Positions 10,811 through 22,303 of a stretch of 64,000 bases of DNA are shown one piece after another. Location of the stretch: contig OX463856.1 of assembly GCA_949825065.1 (NCBI GenBank), forward strand, positions 12,461,238-12,525,237. The letters are read 5' to 3'. The first letter of the stretch is position 1; every line of letters begins with the position of its first letter. The notes below the pieces were generated by a model, which saw nothing but the letters and a program-made list of their open reading frames with translations, was not told the DNA's origin and searched no databases. Origin of the DNA: Odontocerum albicorne. Lineage: Eukaryota > Arthropoda > Insecta > Trichoptera > Odontoceridae. The position numbers were made by a program, and so were the translations under genes.

Positions 10811-11285
10811 CCTATTTATTTAATTTATTTATAAAACACTTTTATTGCAAATAAAATCTTCCAACGAACCTTATAAAAAGTAAATGAAGTTAGTTACATG
10901 GTCGCAAAAAAATTCAAATAATTATCCATCCCTATGAAATCCATGATCATATACGTGAGCATATGCCCACAAACTCCACAAAGACGGACAGCCACCAGAA
11001 CATTACTTTTCATACAAAGTGAGATATCATCAATCAAAGAAAACGAAAAGGATGGTGGATAGGAAAGGAAAAAAATCAGGAATGAAACACGTTATATTAC
11101 TGAGTAGAAATTAAGAGCTTTTTTCAGTCGCTACTCAAGCATGCCAAGGACGGAGTGAGTCTAACATTAGTTTGTAACTGATTCCAGAGTCTCACTGCAT
11201 GGATAGTTAAGGACGATGTAAAAAAAGAAAAGCAGTGAACTGGAAAGGCCAATGAACAATCTCTGTTTGAGCGTTGAGCTAACCT
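10811..11285 (-). repeat. LINE L-A 3' end, 5'-truncated
   Basis: It matches, in reverse orientation, the better copy at 29.2-29.8 kb. Shared parts are the tail with AATAAA-like sequence (about 10830-10860), the 3' UTR, and the end of ORF2 that encodes the LWNQL and FKKRLK block. TTTATTTAATTTATTT at the low-coordinate edge is the L-A repeat tail. The 5' end stops near 11285. Confidence 0.75.
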
Positions 11286-11403
11286 ATCTATATGATATTA
11301 CGTGATGGTGATGATGATTAGACTTCCAAATGGCTACCAACGTAAGACTAACCACTCTGTTGGTGTGTTATAAATGATGACCAATTCGTTTTTTTTCTCT
11401 AAT

Positions 11404-11625
11404 AATTAAATATAGCGCTGTTTCCTGATCACGATCATCTGAAGAGCGCTTCCTAACTGACTCAACCAATTAAATAAATAAGGATAGTTGACATCTTCAA
11501 TGTCACTTAGTCAATGTGTCGAAGAGAAAAACCAATTTTAGATGGAATCCGCCAGGAGTCAAACCTAGGGCGCCCGCTTGCTTAGCGTGCATGTTAACCG
11601 TTAGATCACGTCCACTGACGAATTC
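11404..11625 (-). repeat. SINE family S2
   Basis: Read on the minus strand, a tRNA-like head carries the A-box region TGATCTAACGGTTAACATG and the B-box-like GGTTTGACTCC. A ~150-bp body follows, ending in AGCGCTATA. A second copy lies at 43798-44026 in the same orientation. The head differs from S1, so it is a separate family. Confidence 0.65.
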
Positions 11626-11679
11626 CATTCGCTTATTTGAATAATATGATCCAAACAAATTATTAAATTAATATTTACG

Positions 11680-11925
11680 CAACTTTTCTGATTGGTCATA
11701 AGAGATTGCCACAAAACAATAATCTTGTCAGATTGTGCTTGTACAATAAAATTTGAAATCCAATATTTTGTCAGGTTTTGGCTTCATGCTTCTTTGACAA
11801 CAACAATAGTCTTGCCAGATTGTGCTTGTACAATAAAATTTGAAATCCATTATTTTGTCAGATTTTGGCTTCATGCTTCTTTGACAACTTTCTGGTTAGT
11901 TGTAAAACATTGTCACACGCTCTAC
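11680..11925 (+). repeat. SINE S1 tail region with internal 86-bp tandem duplication
   Basis: It begins with the S1/L-A tail sequence TTTCTGATTGGTCATAAGAG. A unit of 86 bp (from 11717 and again from 11803) is then present twice, covering AATAATCTTGTCAGATTG through GCTTCATGCTTCTTTGACAA. It ends with a further tail-like piece (TTTCTGGTTAGTTG). No head is present. Confidence 0.55.
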
Positions 11926-12480
11926 ATAAAACGAAAGCGAGAAACAATTTTGAAAAACATAATGACGGAACTAGGGAAGCGTAACTGTGAAAAAGGCACA
12001 ACATGAATCGAAAAAAAAATTCTTCCCCTTTGTAAAAAAAATACTACGAGAATGATCTTAATATAAGCCTTTATTAACCAGTTGAAATTGTTGACATTTT
12101 GTCATAATTTCCAGTTCATTTGTGCATAATAACCATGATGCATTAAACCTGTGGCCATATTTCGCCTAAACATGTATGATAAACGTTTGCTCAAAATTAG
12201 ATGCATCACTGAAATGCTTTACCTAATAACAATAAATTAATGTGCAATGAAGTTAGTGTCTATTGTTTTTGTTATAATAAATTGTTTAACTAACCGAGTT
12301 GTCGAATCTGAGAACAAACTGCCCAATATTGTAGTGAGTGCTGTGATATTGAACCAGTTTAAAAACTGTCCGGATATTTGATTGAATATGGTAGAAACAC
12401 CATCAAGAAGTAACTCGTGGTAGGAGAAAAGGTTTATTTTCTAGGCTACGAAGAAAAATATAATACTTATTTTTTATGAA
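11926..12480. other. Spacer, no feature recognised
   Basis: AT-rich; nothing supported. Confidence 0.5.
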
Positions 12481-12655
12481 TAAAATATATCTATAGTCTG
12501 GTAAATACAATGTCTACCATTAGTTGATTAACGAGTTATACTGGTTTTACCATAAAATATATCTTTATAGTCTGGTAAATACAATGTATACCATCAGTTG
12601 ATTAACGAGCCATATTGGTTTTACCATAAAATAATCTATAATAATCTGGTTTGTA
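12481..12655. repeat. Tandem repeat, 72-74-bp unit, about 2.4 copies
   Basis: Units start at 12481, 12553 and 12627 (TAAAATATAT-CT-TAGTCTGGTAAATACAATGT...). The third is partial and more diverged. Confidence 0.85.
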
Positions 12656-12949
12656 CCACTTTTTTCCCTCTGTTGGTAAGACTATTGACTTCCGAATTAG
12701 GTATTGATATCCGTTGACATCCAAAATTAAAATAAATAATGTTCCATTCTAGATTTCATTTTTCTACATCGTTGAAAAATATTATAATATGGCAATAAAT
12801 CCACTGTGTTGTTTCATTGTATAAGCAACAAAAGTACAATACAGAATAACAATATGTTAAGTTTGTTCTAGGATTTTTTCTCTACAACGGAACGGAATGG
12901 TAATTAATATCAATATATTAACAGTTGCTCTTAAAGATACATTTCAAGT

Positions 12950-14060
<1,111 letters not shown>

Positions 14061-14061
14061 T

Positions 14062-14870
14062 TACAAATGTAAGTAGAAGACGTATGAGAGGAAGACCAAG
14101 AAAAGTTTGGTTGTTGTATCGGACGTGTAGTGAGACGTTTGCAGTCACCCTTGTATGTGGTATAATGAAAAGACAATTATGTGTAGATCTGTATATATAT
14201 TAAATTGAAATGTAAACTTTTGAAGTGTATATGTTCTTGTAAATTGTAAATGTAATACTCGGGTAAAATGTATGTTTGTTTGACTCCGATCGCGTTCGCG
14301 ACCGCAATGGAAATAAGTTACTTGCGGAGCGATGCGTCGGGGTAGGTCTGGGCCCGGTCGGCATAAGCACCGCTCAAAACTCTGAAAGTTGTTGTATTTC
14401 GCGGGTAATGAGCGCTTGTGATGGCCGACTGACCATTAATATAGAGGGCCCCCTGTTTGTGAAAATTATATTCTCAGTACTGCCGACTATACTGTGTTTT
14501 ACTTGAGACCCGCTACCTACTTCGACCTGTCTGAGAGGAATCTCTCCGCCCCGCTACCTTCTTCTGGATCTTCGCTTCGGAATTCGCGACCTCGATTCTC
14601 TGAGCGTGACGCGGCAACCAACGTGCCTACGATACAGTTCATTAGTACCCTGTCCAGTACAGTTGTATCAAGTGAATGATATTCTAAAATAAGGAAACGT
14701 AGAAAGTAAAAAAAATGTAGAAGTTGTATGAAGAGGTGTATGGATGTACAATAGAAGAGGCAAAGGATATGTGTTGAGATGGGTGTGAAGTATTGCGCTC
14801 AGTCTTCTCTGCCTACTCCGGCAGGAAAATGGCGTGATGGTATATACGAGTAAGTATACAAGTATATCCA
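14062..14870 (+). pseudogene. LINE L-B tail, interrupted by a 541-bp insertion
   Basis: The GRRMRGRPRKVWL-like block (about 14076-14112) is separated from its continuation (VNDI at about 14670) by the insertion 14121-14661. The 3' part holds RCMDVQ..EAKDMC and the end block, followed by TTGCGCTCAGTCTTCTCTGC and GGCGTGATGG, as in other L-B tails. Stops and indels throughout. Confidence 0.65.
14121..14661. mobile_element. GC-enriched insertion with 8-bp target duplication, LTR-like
   Basis: An exact GTTGTATC lies at both edges (14113-14120 and 14662-14669), and the LINE reads continuously when the 541 bp are removed. It is richer in G+C and CpG than its surroundings. Near its ends are TGTAGTG (from 14126) and CAGTACA (to 14661), a TGTA...TACA arrangement typical of LTRs. 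However, 8 bp is long for an LTR duplication and five bases precede the TG. A solo LTR or a non-autonomous DNA element are both possible. There is no coding capacity. Confidence 0.55.
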
Positions 14871-14874
14871 TTAT

Positions 14875-15755
14875 TAACGAAATAGCTTTATGTTGCCAAG
14901 TTTTATTGAAACTTTTTTTTGTTTTTATATTTTAAAATTTTGTAACAGTTGAGAATTCATTAAATTTTCGAACACTTTTCTTGCTTCTATTGATACCTTC
15001 ACAACCTCATAAATTAAATATCTTTCCTCACTATTATTTATTGAAATAACTCAAAGTTAACATTTTAGTTAAATTTTGCGGTAGTAGTGAAAATGTTTAA
15101 GAATTTTATGGATTGTTCTCGAATGTCTCGACATCATATATTAACTACAAACGTAATTTAATACAACGGAACAGTTAATTAAGGATTCTCTGAATTCTTA
15201 CAAGATGTACCGTGCTCATTTTTGAACAAACAAGTAAATAGATATTTAAAAAAACTGGAAAAATATTGTTTCCTGGGCTTGTGTGTAGTAAACTGAAAGA
15301 TTAATTTCAGGTTATGAAAAATATAACTTAAGATGATTGCTTCAATACGATGAAATTATATTTTGTTTTTCATAGAATTTCAGACATCCGTAGCAAAGTT
15401 GTAATAATCATCTCCATTATAGGAGTCCGGTGGCATTATTTTTTTTTGCCTTACCAACTCCAGCATCTACTGGAAGGACCGACACAATAGGCTGTCCATA
15501 AAAAGGTGATATTACTGCCGCGCTCGCCGAGTCGAGACAATTAAAAAAAAAAAAAACTGATATTCTAACAATAATGTATTTGTGCATATTTTGGCTTTCT
15601 GTTTGCAATGCTTTATTTATGGTGACCAAAATGAAAAATTTACATAAATATTAAATCCTTTTTATATGTTATGTTAGCAGTTTTTATTGCATTGATTTTT
15701 TTATTTAGTAGTGATTAATTACATAACACCTAACATAAAATAATAAAAAAAATTA
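14875..15755. other. Spacer, no feature recognised
   Basis: AT-rich. A short GC-richer patch (about 15417-15540) could not be identified. Confidence 0.5.
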
Positions 15756-16015
15756 TTAACCTCTTCAGATCTAAATAAATTCTAAGGTTTTAAAAAAATA
15801 TTCTCGTTTGCGAGTGTATCATTGACGCTAAATGCAATATTTTGTCGCATTAATTTAGATATACGAGTATGGCGCCCAAGACGTTCAAATTTGATAATAC
15901 AGTATCTCACACTTCATTTGTTATCATTGGGAACAGAAATATACCACAAAGCCATTTATAAAGTGCATATGGACTCCGTGTCCATCATAATGGACCCCAG
16001 GTCTGAAAAGGTTAA
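15756..16015. mobile_element. Short TTAA-flanked MITE, piggyBac-type
   Basis: TTAA at 15756-15759 and 16012-16015. The inverted ends are CCTCTTCAGATCT and, read inward from the right, CCTTTTCAGACCT. A subterminal palindrome GTCCATCATAATGGAC lies near the right end. It is 252 bp and non-coding. A_17 and an AAT run follow outside (about 16034-16062). Confidence 0.7.
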
Positions 16016-16059
16016 AAATAAAGCCTAATTGCTAAAAAAAAAAAAAAAAATAATAATAA

Positions 16060-16837
16060 TAATTACAAAAAAAATAACGGTGTTTTGTTTGAAATTATGG
16101 TTATTAATAAAGTTTTGTTTTAGGAGTAAATCTACATTATTAAACCTAGCCGAGAGTTATTTTGAGAACTTCTGAGGGAAAGTGGGGATTTTTGTAAAGC
16201 TGCAATTCCAAATGGAGGGAGAGCGAGGAGCTTTTAGAGGTCTCCACATGTATGGTATGTGAGTGAATGTCTGATGCAAATGTAGAGCATCCGATCAGGC
16301 TTTGTTGGAATGATTTTGATGTGGCTGTTGATGTGAATTCAAAGTATGAATGTTTAGATTGTGTTTATGACAAATATACAAAATTTATGGCTTCTCTCTT
16401 GAATCTATTTTAATTTCCGTTGCTTTATTATGTATGTATGATTACTAGATATATATATTTGCATACTATTTTTTATCGTTGACACATAATTTGCTTGTTT
16501 TCATTTTATATAATACATCAGCCATCTCGTAAGACTCATCGCCTGTTCTAAGATGGCTGACTCATATCAACGAAATTCACACATGGTCGCAGATAAATTG
16601 TTGCCACTCGCGTGATGTGGCACTTTTCAGCGAAAAAAAATCTGTTTTTTTTATGTTTTATTCAAGTTTGGATTCTTATTTTATTTTCTCTCTTTACGCC
16701 GAAATGAATCTGGGGTTTTGTTTGTACTCGTATACGTGTGTGCATTTAATTTTTGTACGTGATTATTGAGTTTATAATTGTGTTAGCTGCTTATTTAGTA
16801 TTCTTTAATTTTTCTAAGTTTTTTAATGTATTTGTAC
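16060..16837. other. Spacer with a repeat also seen at 34.6 kb
   Basis: About 16225-16350 (GGTCTCCACATGTATGGTATG...AATGATTTTGATGTGG) resembles about 34650-34745. It is probably part of a LINE L-B 3' region. Otherwise nothing is supported. Confidence 0.35.
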
Positions 16838-17050
16838 ACCTCCGTAGCCTAGTAAGTAAGACGCCTATCTCTCAACTTGGAGGTTGCGGGTTCAAATCCC
16901 GCTGGAACCCATATTTAAAAAAAAAAATGATTCCAGTCTAGTTTTCCCTTAATGCTTCTTTAACATCTTTTTGGTTGGTAAGAATATATTGCCATGTGAC
17001 AATAAGCCCACCAGGCTGTAATGTATGCAATAAAATATAATACAACACGA
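16838..17050 (+). repeat. SINE S1, the most complete copy
   Basis: The tRNA-like head has GTAGCCTAGTAAGTAAGAC (A-box area) and a perfect T-arm GCGGG-TTCAAAT-CCCGC (16886-16902). An A-rich junction (about 16916-16927) follows, then a body starting GATTCCAGTCTAG. The 3' tail TTTTTGGTTGGTAAGAATAT...GCCATGTGACAATAAGCCCA ends in GCAATAAAATATAATAC. The tail resembles the 3' end of LINE L-A. Internal boxes suggest RNA polymerase III transcription. Confidence 0.85.
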
Positions 17051-17052
17051 CA

Positions 17053-17170
17053 CAAGGGCGTGGGCTGAATCACATTTATTTTTTTCGCGGCCAGACCAGC
17101 TTTCTATTGGTGGGGTGTATCTTGACTGGGAGGATGTTGTGAGATGAGCCTAGACTTGGCTGGGTGAAAA
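17053..17170 (+). repeat. GTGTGGGCTGAA repeat, partial copy
   Basis: AAGGGCGTGGGCTGAATCAC, then TTGGTGGGGTGTATCTTG and GATGAGCCTAGACTTGGC. This matches the two modules at 28.7-29.0 kb. It directly abuts the SINE tail. Confidence 0.6.
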
Positions 17171-17369
17171 TATTGACTTATTACCGAAATGATTGAGCAT
17201 TCGCATTCAGAGTCAGTAGAGCAGGCAATTAACTCACAGTTCCTCATCGTTTCTATAATGCGAGTGACTATTGATATTTTGGATACCTCTAAACTTAACT
17301 GGGGCCGTTTCTTTTACATACATTAATATATAGCATCACGTTATTTTCCTTTCAAGGTTAGTAGAGAAA

Positions 17370-17710
17370 ACAAACCACCAGACTTACCCATATCGACACA
17401 CATTCTTCGCCACTCCTACATTCAAACAACTCCTTATATAGTTCATATTATTTCTCTAACTTTTAACGTTTACTTATTTCAAAATAATATTTACTTGATT
17501 TAACGCCTTCCGCATATATATTTGCTTTGTTAGTCTTTCTTTGTTCATTCGTTCTGCGTTCCCAAACCATCTCAGAGTGATCTTCCTCATCTCATTCAAT
17601 CACCTGCATTAAGTTCACATTAATTCTTAACCACTTCTAACCGTATTCTGTCACCCATATATTAATTTAATTGTATGTTTTTCTACAGCGTTTTTGTCTT
17701 TTTTCTGCCT
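17370..17710 (-). repeat. LINE L-B 3' end fragment
   Basis: Reverse orientation. It includes the complement of the FGNAE(R) region (CATTCGTTCTGCGTTCCCAA) and further upstream RT C-terminal sequence, to about 17705. Many stops. Confidence 0.6.
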
Positions 17711-17744
17711 TTTTTTACGTCCTCGTTTTTAGTTTTTTTAAATA

Positions 17745-17800
17745 CCATTGAGAATCGAGCCCGAACCCTCTGTAGAAAGAGACGTGTTGCACCGATTAAG
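17745..17800 (-). repeat. SINE S1 head fragment
   Basis: On the minus strand it reads ACACGTCTCTTTCTACAGAG, then GGTTCGGGCTCGATTCTC, an S1 B-box region. A-rich sequence lies on its low-coordinate side. Only the head is recognisable. Confidence 0.5.
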
Positions 17801-17919
17801 GGGTTTAATCAAAGTATGTCTTAAGTAAATGTCATTTTGAATTTATAAGCCTTCTTTGTTTACTTGGAACCATACTTTTTCGTGTTCTGCATTAACCGAT
17901 TTTATTCTTTCATGTTATA

Positions 17920-18310
17920 GTACTCCTGGCTGAGGGTCTTGAACCAGTCGCAACCTTTAATTGGTCTGCCCATTTTGTAGAAGATTTCCCTTTTCCTTAG
18001 CTCCTTTCCCTATTTTTTATAATGACCAAGTAATCCTGATTTTGTCATGCAATATGACTGAAGAACTGAAGAATCCGTTTGAGGGACATGGACTTGAGTC
18101 TTTAATTCACCTTAGTTTCTTGTAAGATTGGCACGTTAGCTCTCTTTCCTGTCTTGAAAATCCGAAGCGTTTGCTCTCAGCGTCACATCTCAAAATCATG
18201 TTTTCTCGGTCTCTTTCTAGCTCTGATCATCCACAATTTTATTCCATAGAGGAATATTGAAAATTCTAACGTCCCAAAATACACCAAAATTTTATCCACA
18301 ATTATATGGA
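17920..18310 (-). pseudogene. LINE family L-C, ORF2 C-terminal fragment
   Basis: On the minus strand, pieces DFEM, RIFKTGKRANVPILQET, KRILQFFSHIA and KWADQLKVATG appear in order. This is the conserved C-terminal block downstream of the reverse transcriptase in an RTE-like LINE. Frame changes and stops between pieces show it is dead. Related copies are at 19.75 and 41.3 kb. Confidence 0.65.
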
Positions 18311-19104
18311 TTTTTTTGTCAATTTGCACTAACGATCTTAAAATTTATACTCAATGAAAAAAATCAATGAATTAAGAATTACATTTGATTGCATACAAAA
18401 ACAGTAGGGTAATAGTATTTTCAATATTCGGTAAAATATAATAGTAACGCGTGAGTGGTTTACGTGTTTTCGATGCGATTTCGGAGGCGGATCTTATTTT
18501 GAATAATGTGTAATCTCATACTTCCCTCTAGAAAAGTTGGCTGGAAGCCAGATTGTCCAGATTTCCAACAATTCCTTGTCTTAACAATAGAAAAGAAACA
18601 GGAAGAAAAGGTAAATATTTCTTAAATAAGATACAAAGAAGGTGGCTTGGGAAGTATTTCTTTAAAGTTATTATTTATTTTACGTACACGAGTGTATGGC
18701 CTGAAAAACATTCAAATAGGCTTTCTCCTCTTTCTTTGAGAATTTGCCTCGAAAGAGAGTCATGCGTGATGGCTTAGACCTTTTGATGGCTAATGATGTA
18801 TTCCATTCATGTATTTTAAAATAATTTATTAGCCTTTAATGTTCGTTTGTATCGCTTTTTTTTACCATTGTCAATAAAATATTTTAATTCTATTTGAATC
18901 GTAAATTTAACAAGGCTTATCCTTCTTTTCTTTGAGGTCATAACTTCTATGCTGAGAATCGTGATATATGATAAAAAAGCATGGATATCCATTTTCATCC
19001 TGTAAATCAATCGTGAAATGTTTAAATGACAAGTGCATGTACATTTGCACTTGGATATACGTTTTATATACTCGTTATGGGTAAAGTCACTGCCGATCTC
19101 AGTC
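18311..19104. other. Spacer, no feature recognised
   Basis: AT-rich; nothing supported. Confidence 0.5.
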
Positions 19105-19215
19105 AACTAGTGGGTAAGGCTCTTGACTTTCAACCCAGGGTTTCGAGTTCCATTCCCGATGGTACCCGAAAAAAAAATTCCAATCAGCTAAAAGAGTTTT
19201 GTTAGTAACAATATT
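19105..19215 (+). repeat. SINE S1 head and start of body
   Basis: GTCAACTAGTGGGTAAGGC is the A-box area and TTTCGAGTTCCATTCCCGAT the B-box area. An A-rich junction and ATTCCAATCAGCTAA follow. The 3' tail is not recognisable. Confidence 0.55.
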
Positions 19216-19379
19216 TACAAGTACATTCGCGAATATTTTCGCCTCTTCACGTACCAAGTAAATTGCTAATACGTGCAATGACCAACGATGAATTTCGAAC
19301 CCATTCAAATGAAGTCCGAAGGCCCATTTGATGGGGTGGAAGACAATGTTGTCTTGGTACGCTATTATATTTTACCAGA

Positions 19380-19502
19380 TTTTTGTTTCATATAGTACGA
19401 TCTTGTGGGCGCGGAATCTTTTTATTTAAAATCAAGGTTCCAATGGGAATGGAACCCGTTATTCCCGGATTGGAAGACAAGCGTCTTACTAACTAGGATA
19501 CG
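19380..19502 (-). repeat. SINE S1 head and part of body
   Basis: On the minus strand it reads CCGTATCCTAGTTAGTAAGA, then CGGGTTCCATTCCCATTGGA and a T-rich junction. The head is well preserved; the body and tail are degraded. Confidence 0.6.
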
Positions 19503-19749
19503 GAAGTTAGCTATTCAATATACCCGAATCTACAGTTGAGGTTTGTTGAAGGATATCACAGGAATAAATAAATAATTTATAATGCAATAACGGTAGTAAC
19601 CTTCTCGTACTTTTTGTTTCTGTGTTTTGTTCAAACAGTAAGTTGTTAAAGTTATTCCCTTTCGACGACGACATATTTTCTTACCCTCTCATTGCACCTT
19701 TTTAATATTAATTCCACTCGGAACTAACTACCATTAATAACATACCAAC

Positions 19750-19970
19750 CATAGTGATTTCCATGATAACTAGTAACAATCCTTCTTTGTTTATTACCCT
19801 GCACTCGGCAGTTTACAGAGGAGTTGTCGATGCCAGTCTTTTTGCGTCACTCAGGTCCGTCAAACGCATTTGGGATTTTTCTCTTGTGCATCCATCGTCT
19901 TTCCACGCTATCAGTGACCACGAGCTTCTCCAAACTGTCTTATTGACCACGAGCAACATGTAAAAAAAAG
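19750..19970 (-). pseudogene. LINE L-C, ORF2 C-terminal fragment
   Basis: On the minus strand it reads DSLEKLVVTDSVE and, after a frame change, SQMRLTDLSDAKRLASTTPL. These resemble the GKVEG.R.RGR...WADQIK block at the end of RTE-like LINE proteins. Short and broken. Confidence 0.5.
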
Positions 19971-19975
19971 AGGAC

Positions 19976-20945
19976 TCGACATAGGCATAGCATTGATAAT
20001 TTTTCGGTGGGTCTCAGTTTTTCAACAGTTGGGACATTAGTTTGCCTTACCACTGATGAAATTTATAGCGTCCTTCTACAGCATCACATTTCAAATTGGA
20101 GACTTTAAGCAATATATTGCTGATGTAATAAATCTTTCAACCAAGTGTAAATAGAGCAATCTATGAAATGATTGGATAAGGTATGTTTACGATTTATCAC
20201 ATTTGTAATCCAAAAAATAAACGTAATAAACATCTAAAATTAAAGACTGATAAAATAATTTTTTAGTTGACTTGGATATCCTTTGATGAGAGGAAAGATT
20301 TCGTAACTTTTAACTTCATAAAAATATACCAAGTACTACCATAAAGTAAAACTATTTCTTTACTTTATCAGAGGTTTTAGTTTTAAGTTTGCAAACCTTC
20401 ATATAAGAACATTTTATAATAATTATTTGGTTTATCACAGTGGCATGTCTTTCTACGTTCTATTTTGAGACAGTTGGAATGATCCTGGTTTGTTAAGGAC
20501 TAACATTAAGGTATAACCTGTATCACGTTCTAAGAGAAAGTGTATGGTTTATTGACTCAAAGGAAACATTTTAATGAGAGGCAAATTTGTTTGATTTTTG
20601 TAAAAACAATGAATTCAGAAATATTTTGGCTTATTTTGAGGGCAACATGTTTTTCCCTGTGTATAAGCTAATTGAAAGATCTGAAAAATGTATTAGAGTT
20701 AATGGTGAATATATTGAAAAGGAAAAATAAAAATTCTCGTTCGTTCCGTGAATTTATTGACCTCCCCTCATACATCAGAAGTAACCAATCTCCATACTTT
20801 TCAATCCAATTACAAAACTTTCCCTTCCAACGTTATCATTAATCTCGCCATGTGCAACCTTCTGCATTTTATACCTGATCCAAAAATTCTTTCTTTGATT
20901 TATCCCTCCACGTTAACTTTTTTAAATTATTCTCTTCACATCTCC
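19976..20945. other. Spacer, no feature recognised
   Basis: AT-rich. Short frames without domains. Confidence 0.5.
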
Positions 20946-21770
20946 AAACTCTCTTAATACCCCTTTCTTCATCTTACTTATAAATTTAATTTCAATCATG
21001 CATTCGTTTGTTTATGGTGTTGTGGCGGTCGCACACTCGGAACACTGTGGGCGTCCATACACACGGTCAATAACCGATGAAGTGACCTTTGCATTCCTTA
21101 GCAATGCAAAACAAACAATTACAAAGTCCACGCGCCGGCCATTCAACCCGTAGCCGGGAGCGGACCGCATTCCATACTAGAGCGAGAACGCACCACACTT
21201 GTCTCGCCAGTTCCGTATTTGAATGATACCTACATACAAAATTAATCGTTTTTGCATTCGCAGAAACGAGACGTAGGCATATCGCGAGCGCATTCCCGCG
21301 CACATTCTAAAATGATATAAATACCTACGTTACTAATTCCTCTCTTTCCACATTGCGATCTAACGAGTTTTATTTATCAACAAATCATCATTATCTCTCC
21401 CTTAAGGACTAGCTCCTAAAGTGTCTTCATTGCGTTTTCTTTCATACATTGTCGATCCACGTTTTTCTTCGTACGGGTATCTCTACAGCAGTATTTTCAC
21501 TTGTTTCCTTTTTTTTGTCAAGTTTAAGCATCATATACTATATTTAAGTACTATATTTATACTTATCACTTATCCTTCTTTAAAAATTGATCCACCTGAT
21601 CCAGTCACGTTTTCCTTGGTCTACCTCTTTCACGTAAACCTTGTACTACTGACTTGTAAAGTCATTATTTTGTTATTTATTCCAAATGTTCACACCACCG
21701 TAACGTTTTTTTATTCAGCTTATTTAAAAATATTTATTTTATTTATGCATTCGTACTGATTGCTATAGAT
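20946..21770 (-). repeat. LINE L-B tail fragment, split by a GC-enriched block
   Basis: Reverse-orientation L-B sequence is readable at about 20960-21005 (TTTCTTCATCTTACTTATAA). It resumes at about 21425 (CATACATTGTCGATCCACGT) and runs on through a TCCAGTCACGTTTTCCTTGG block near 21600. The interval 21012-21420 does not belong to the LINE. Confidence 0.45.
21012..21420. mobile_element. GC-enriched LTR-like block inside LINE L-B
   Basis: About 400 bp, much richer in GC and CpG than its surroundings. It begins near TGTTGTGGCGGTCGCACACT and contains a TATA-like GATATAAATACC (about 21316). It sits where a LINE L-B fragment is interrupted. No clear target duplication was found and no coding region is present. 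A solo LTR is the favoured guess; a CpG-rich host promoter is an alternative. Confidence 0.3.
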
Positions 21771-22303
21771 AGTTTAAATGAAGTGCAAATTATTACTTTT
21801 AGATGAAATTATTCGATTTTTTTCCATTCAATGAAAACTGCAATTTCTCAAAACGCCAATATTATTCCAAAAAATATTTTCTTGTATAAAATGTGCGACA
21901 TGTGATAACCCAGGAAATTTAAACATATATTGGTATCAACCCCCTTCAAAAATGTTCAAGGACATCTCTGAATATAAATTTGGTTGGAATGGGTAGGAGA
22001 ATGTGGCGAGATTGAGTATGACAGAATGCTGAATGAAGTTATAAAAGATGAATGTGAATAAAGGACTGATGTATAAAGTAGGATAAAAAAAAATCTGAGG
22101 CGATTTGTTTACAGAAAAAAAGGAGAGATTCAGAAAGTTTGACAAAGAATATCATATTTTCAACTGACTAGAAACCGTCAGAATGAAAAAAAATAGTTAA
22201 ATTTTACTAAGGAAATAAAATTTTCTAACAAAGGAAACGTCTCGAGTATGATAAATAAAAGGCAACATATCAGAAGACAGGTATTAATTACACTTTCGTT
22301 AAT
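21771..22303. other. Spacer with a short L-B fragment
   Basis: About 22010-22085 (GATTGAGTATGACAGAATGC...GGACTGATGTATAAAG) matches the L-B segment RIRNEVI. The rest is unassigned. Confidence 0.4.

Noticed and set aside
14276..14679. Two short frames in the GC-rich insertion
   Set aside because: They lie within the LTR-like insertion, overlap in different frames and have no protein similarity I know.
16838..16910. A functional tRNA gene
   Set aside because: The T-arm is perfect but no acceptor stem or clean anticodon arm can be formed. The same head occurs many times joined to one body, as in a SINE.
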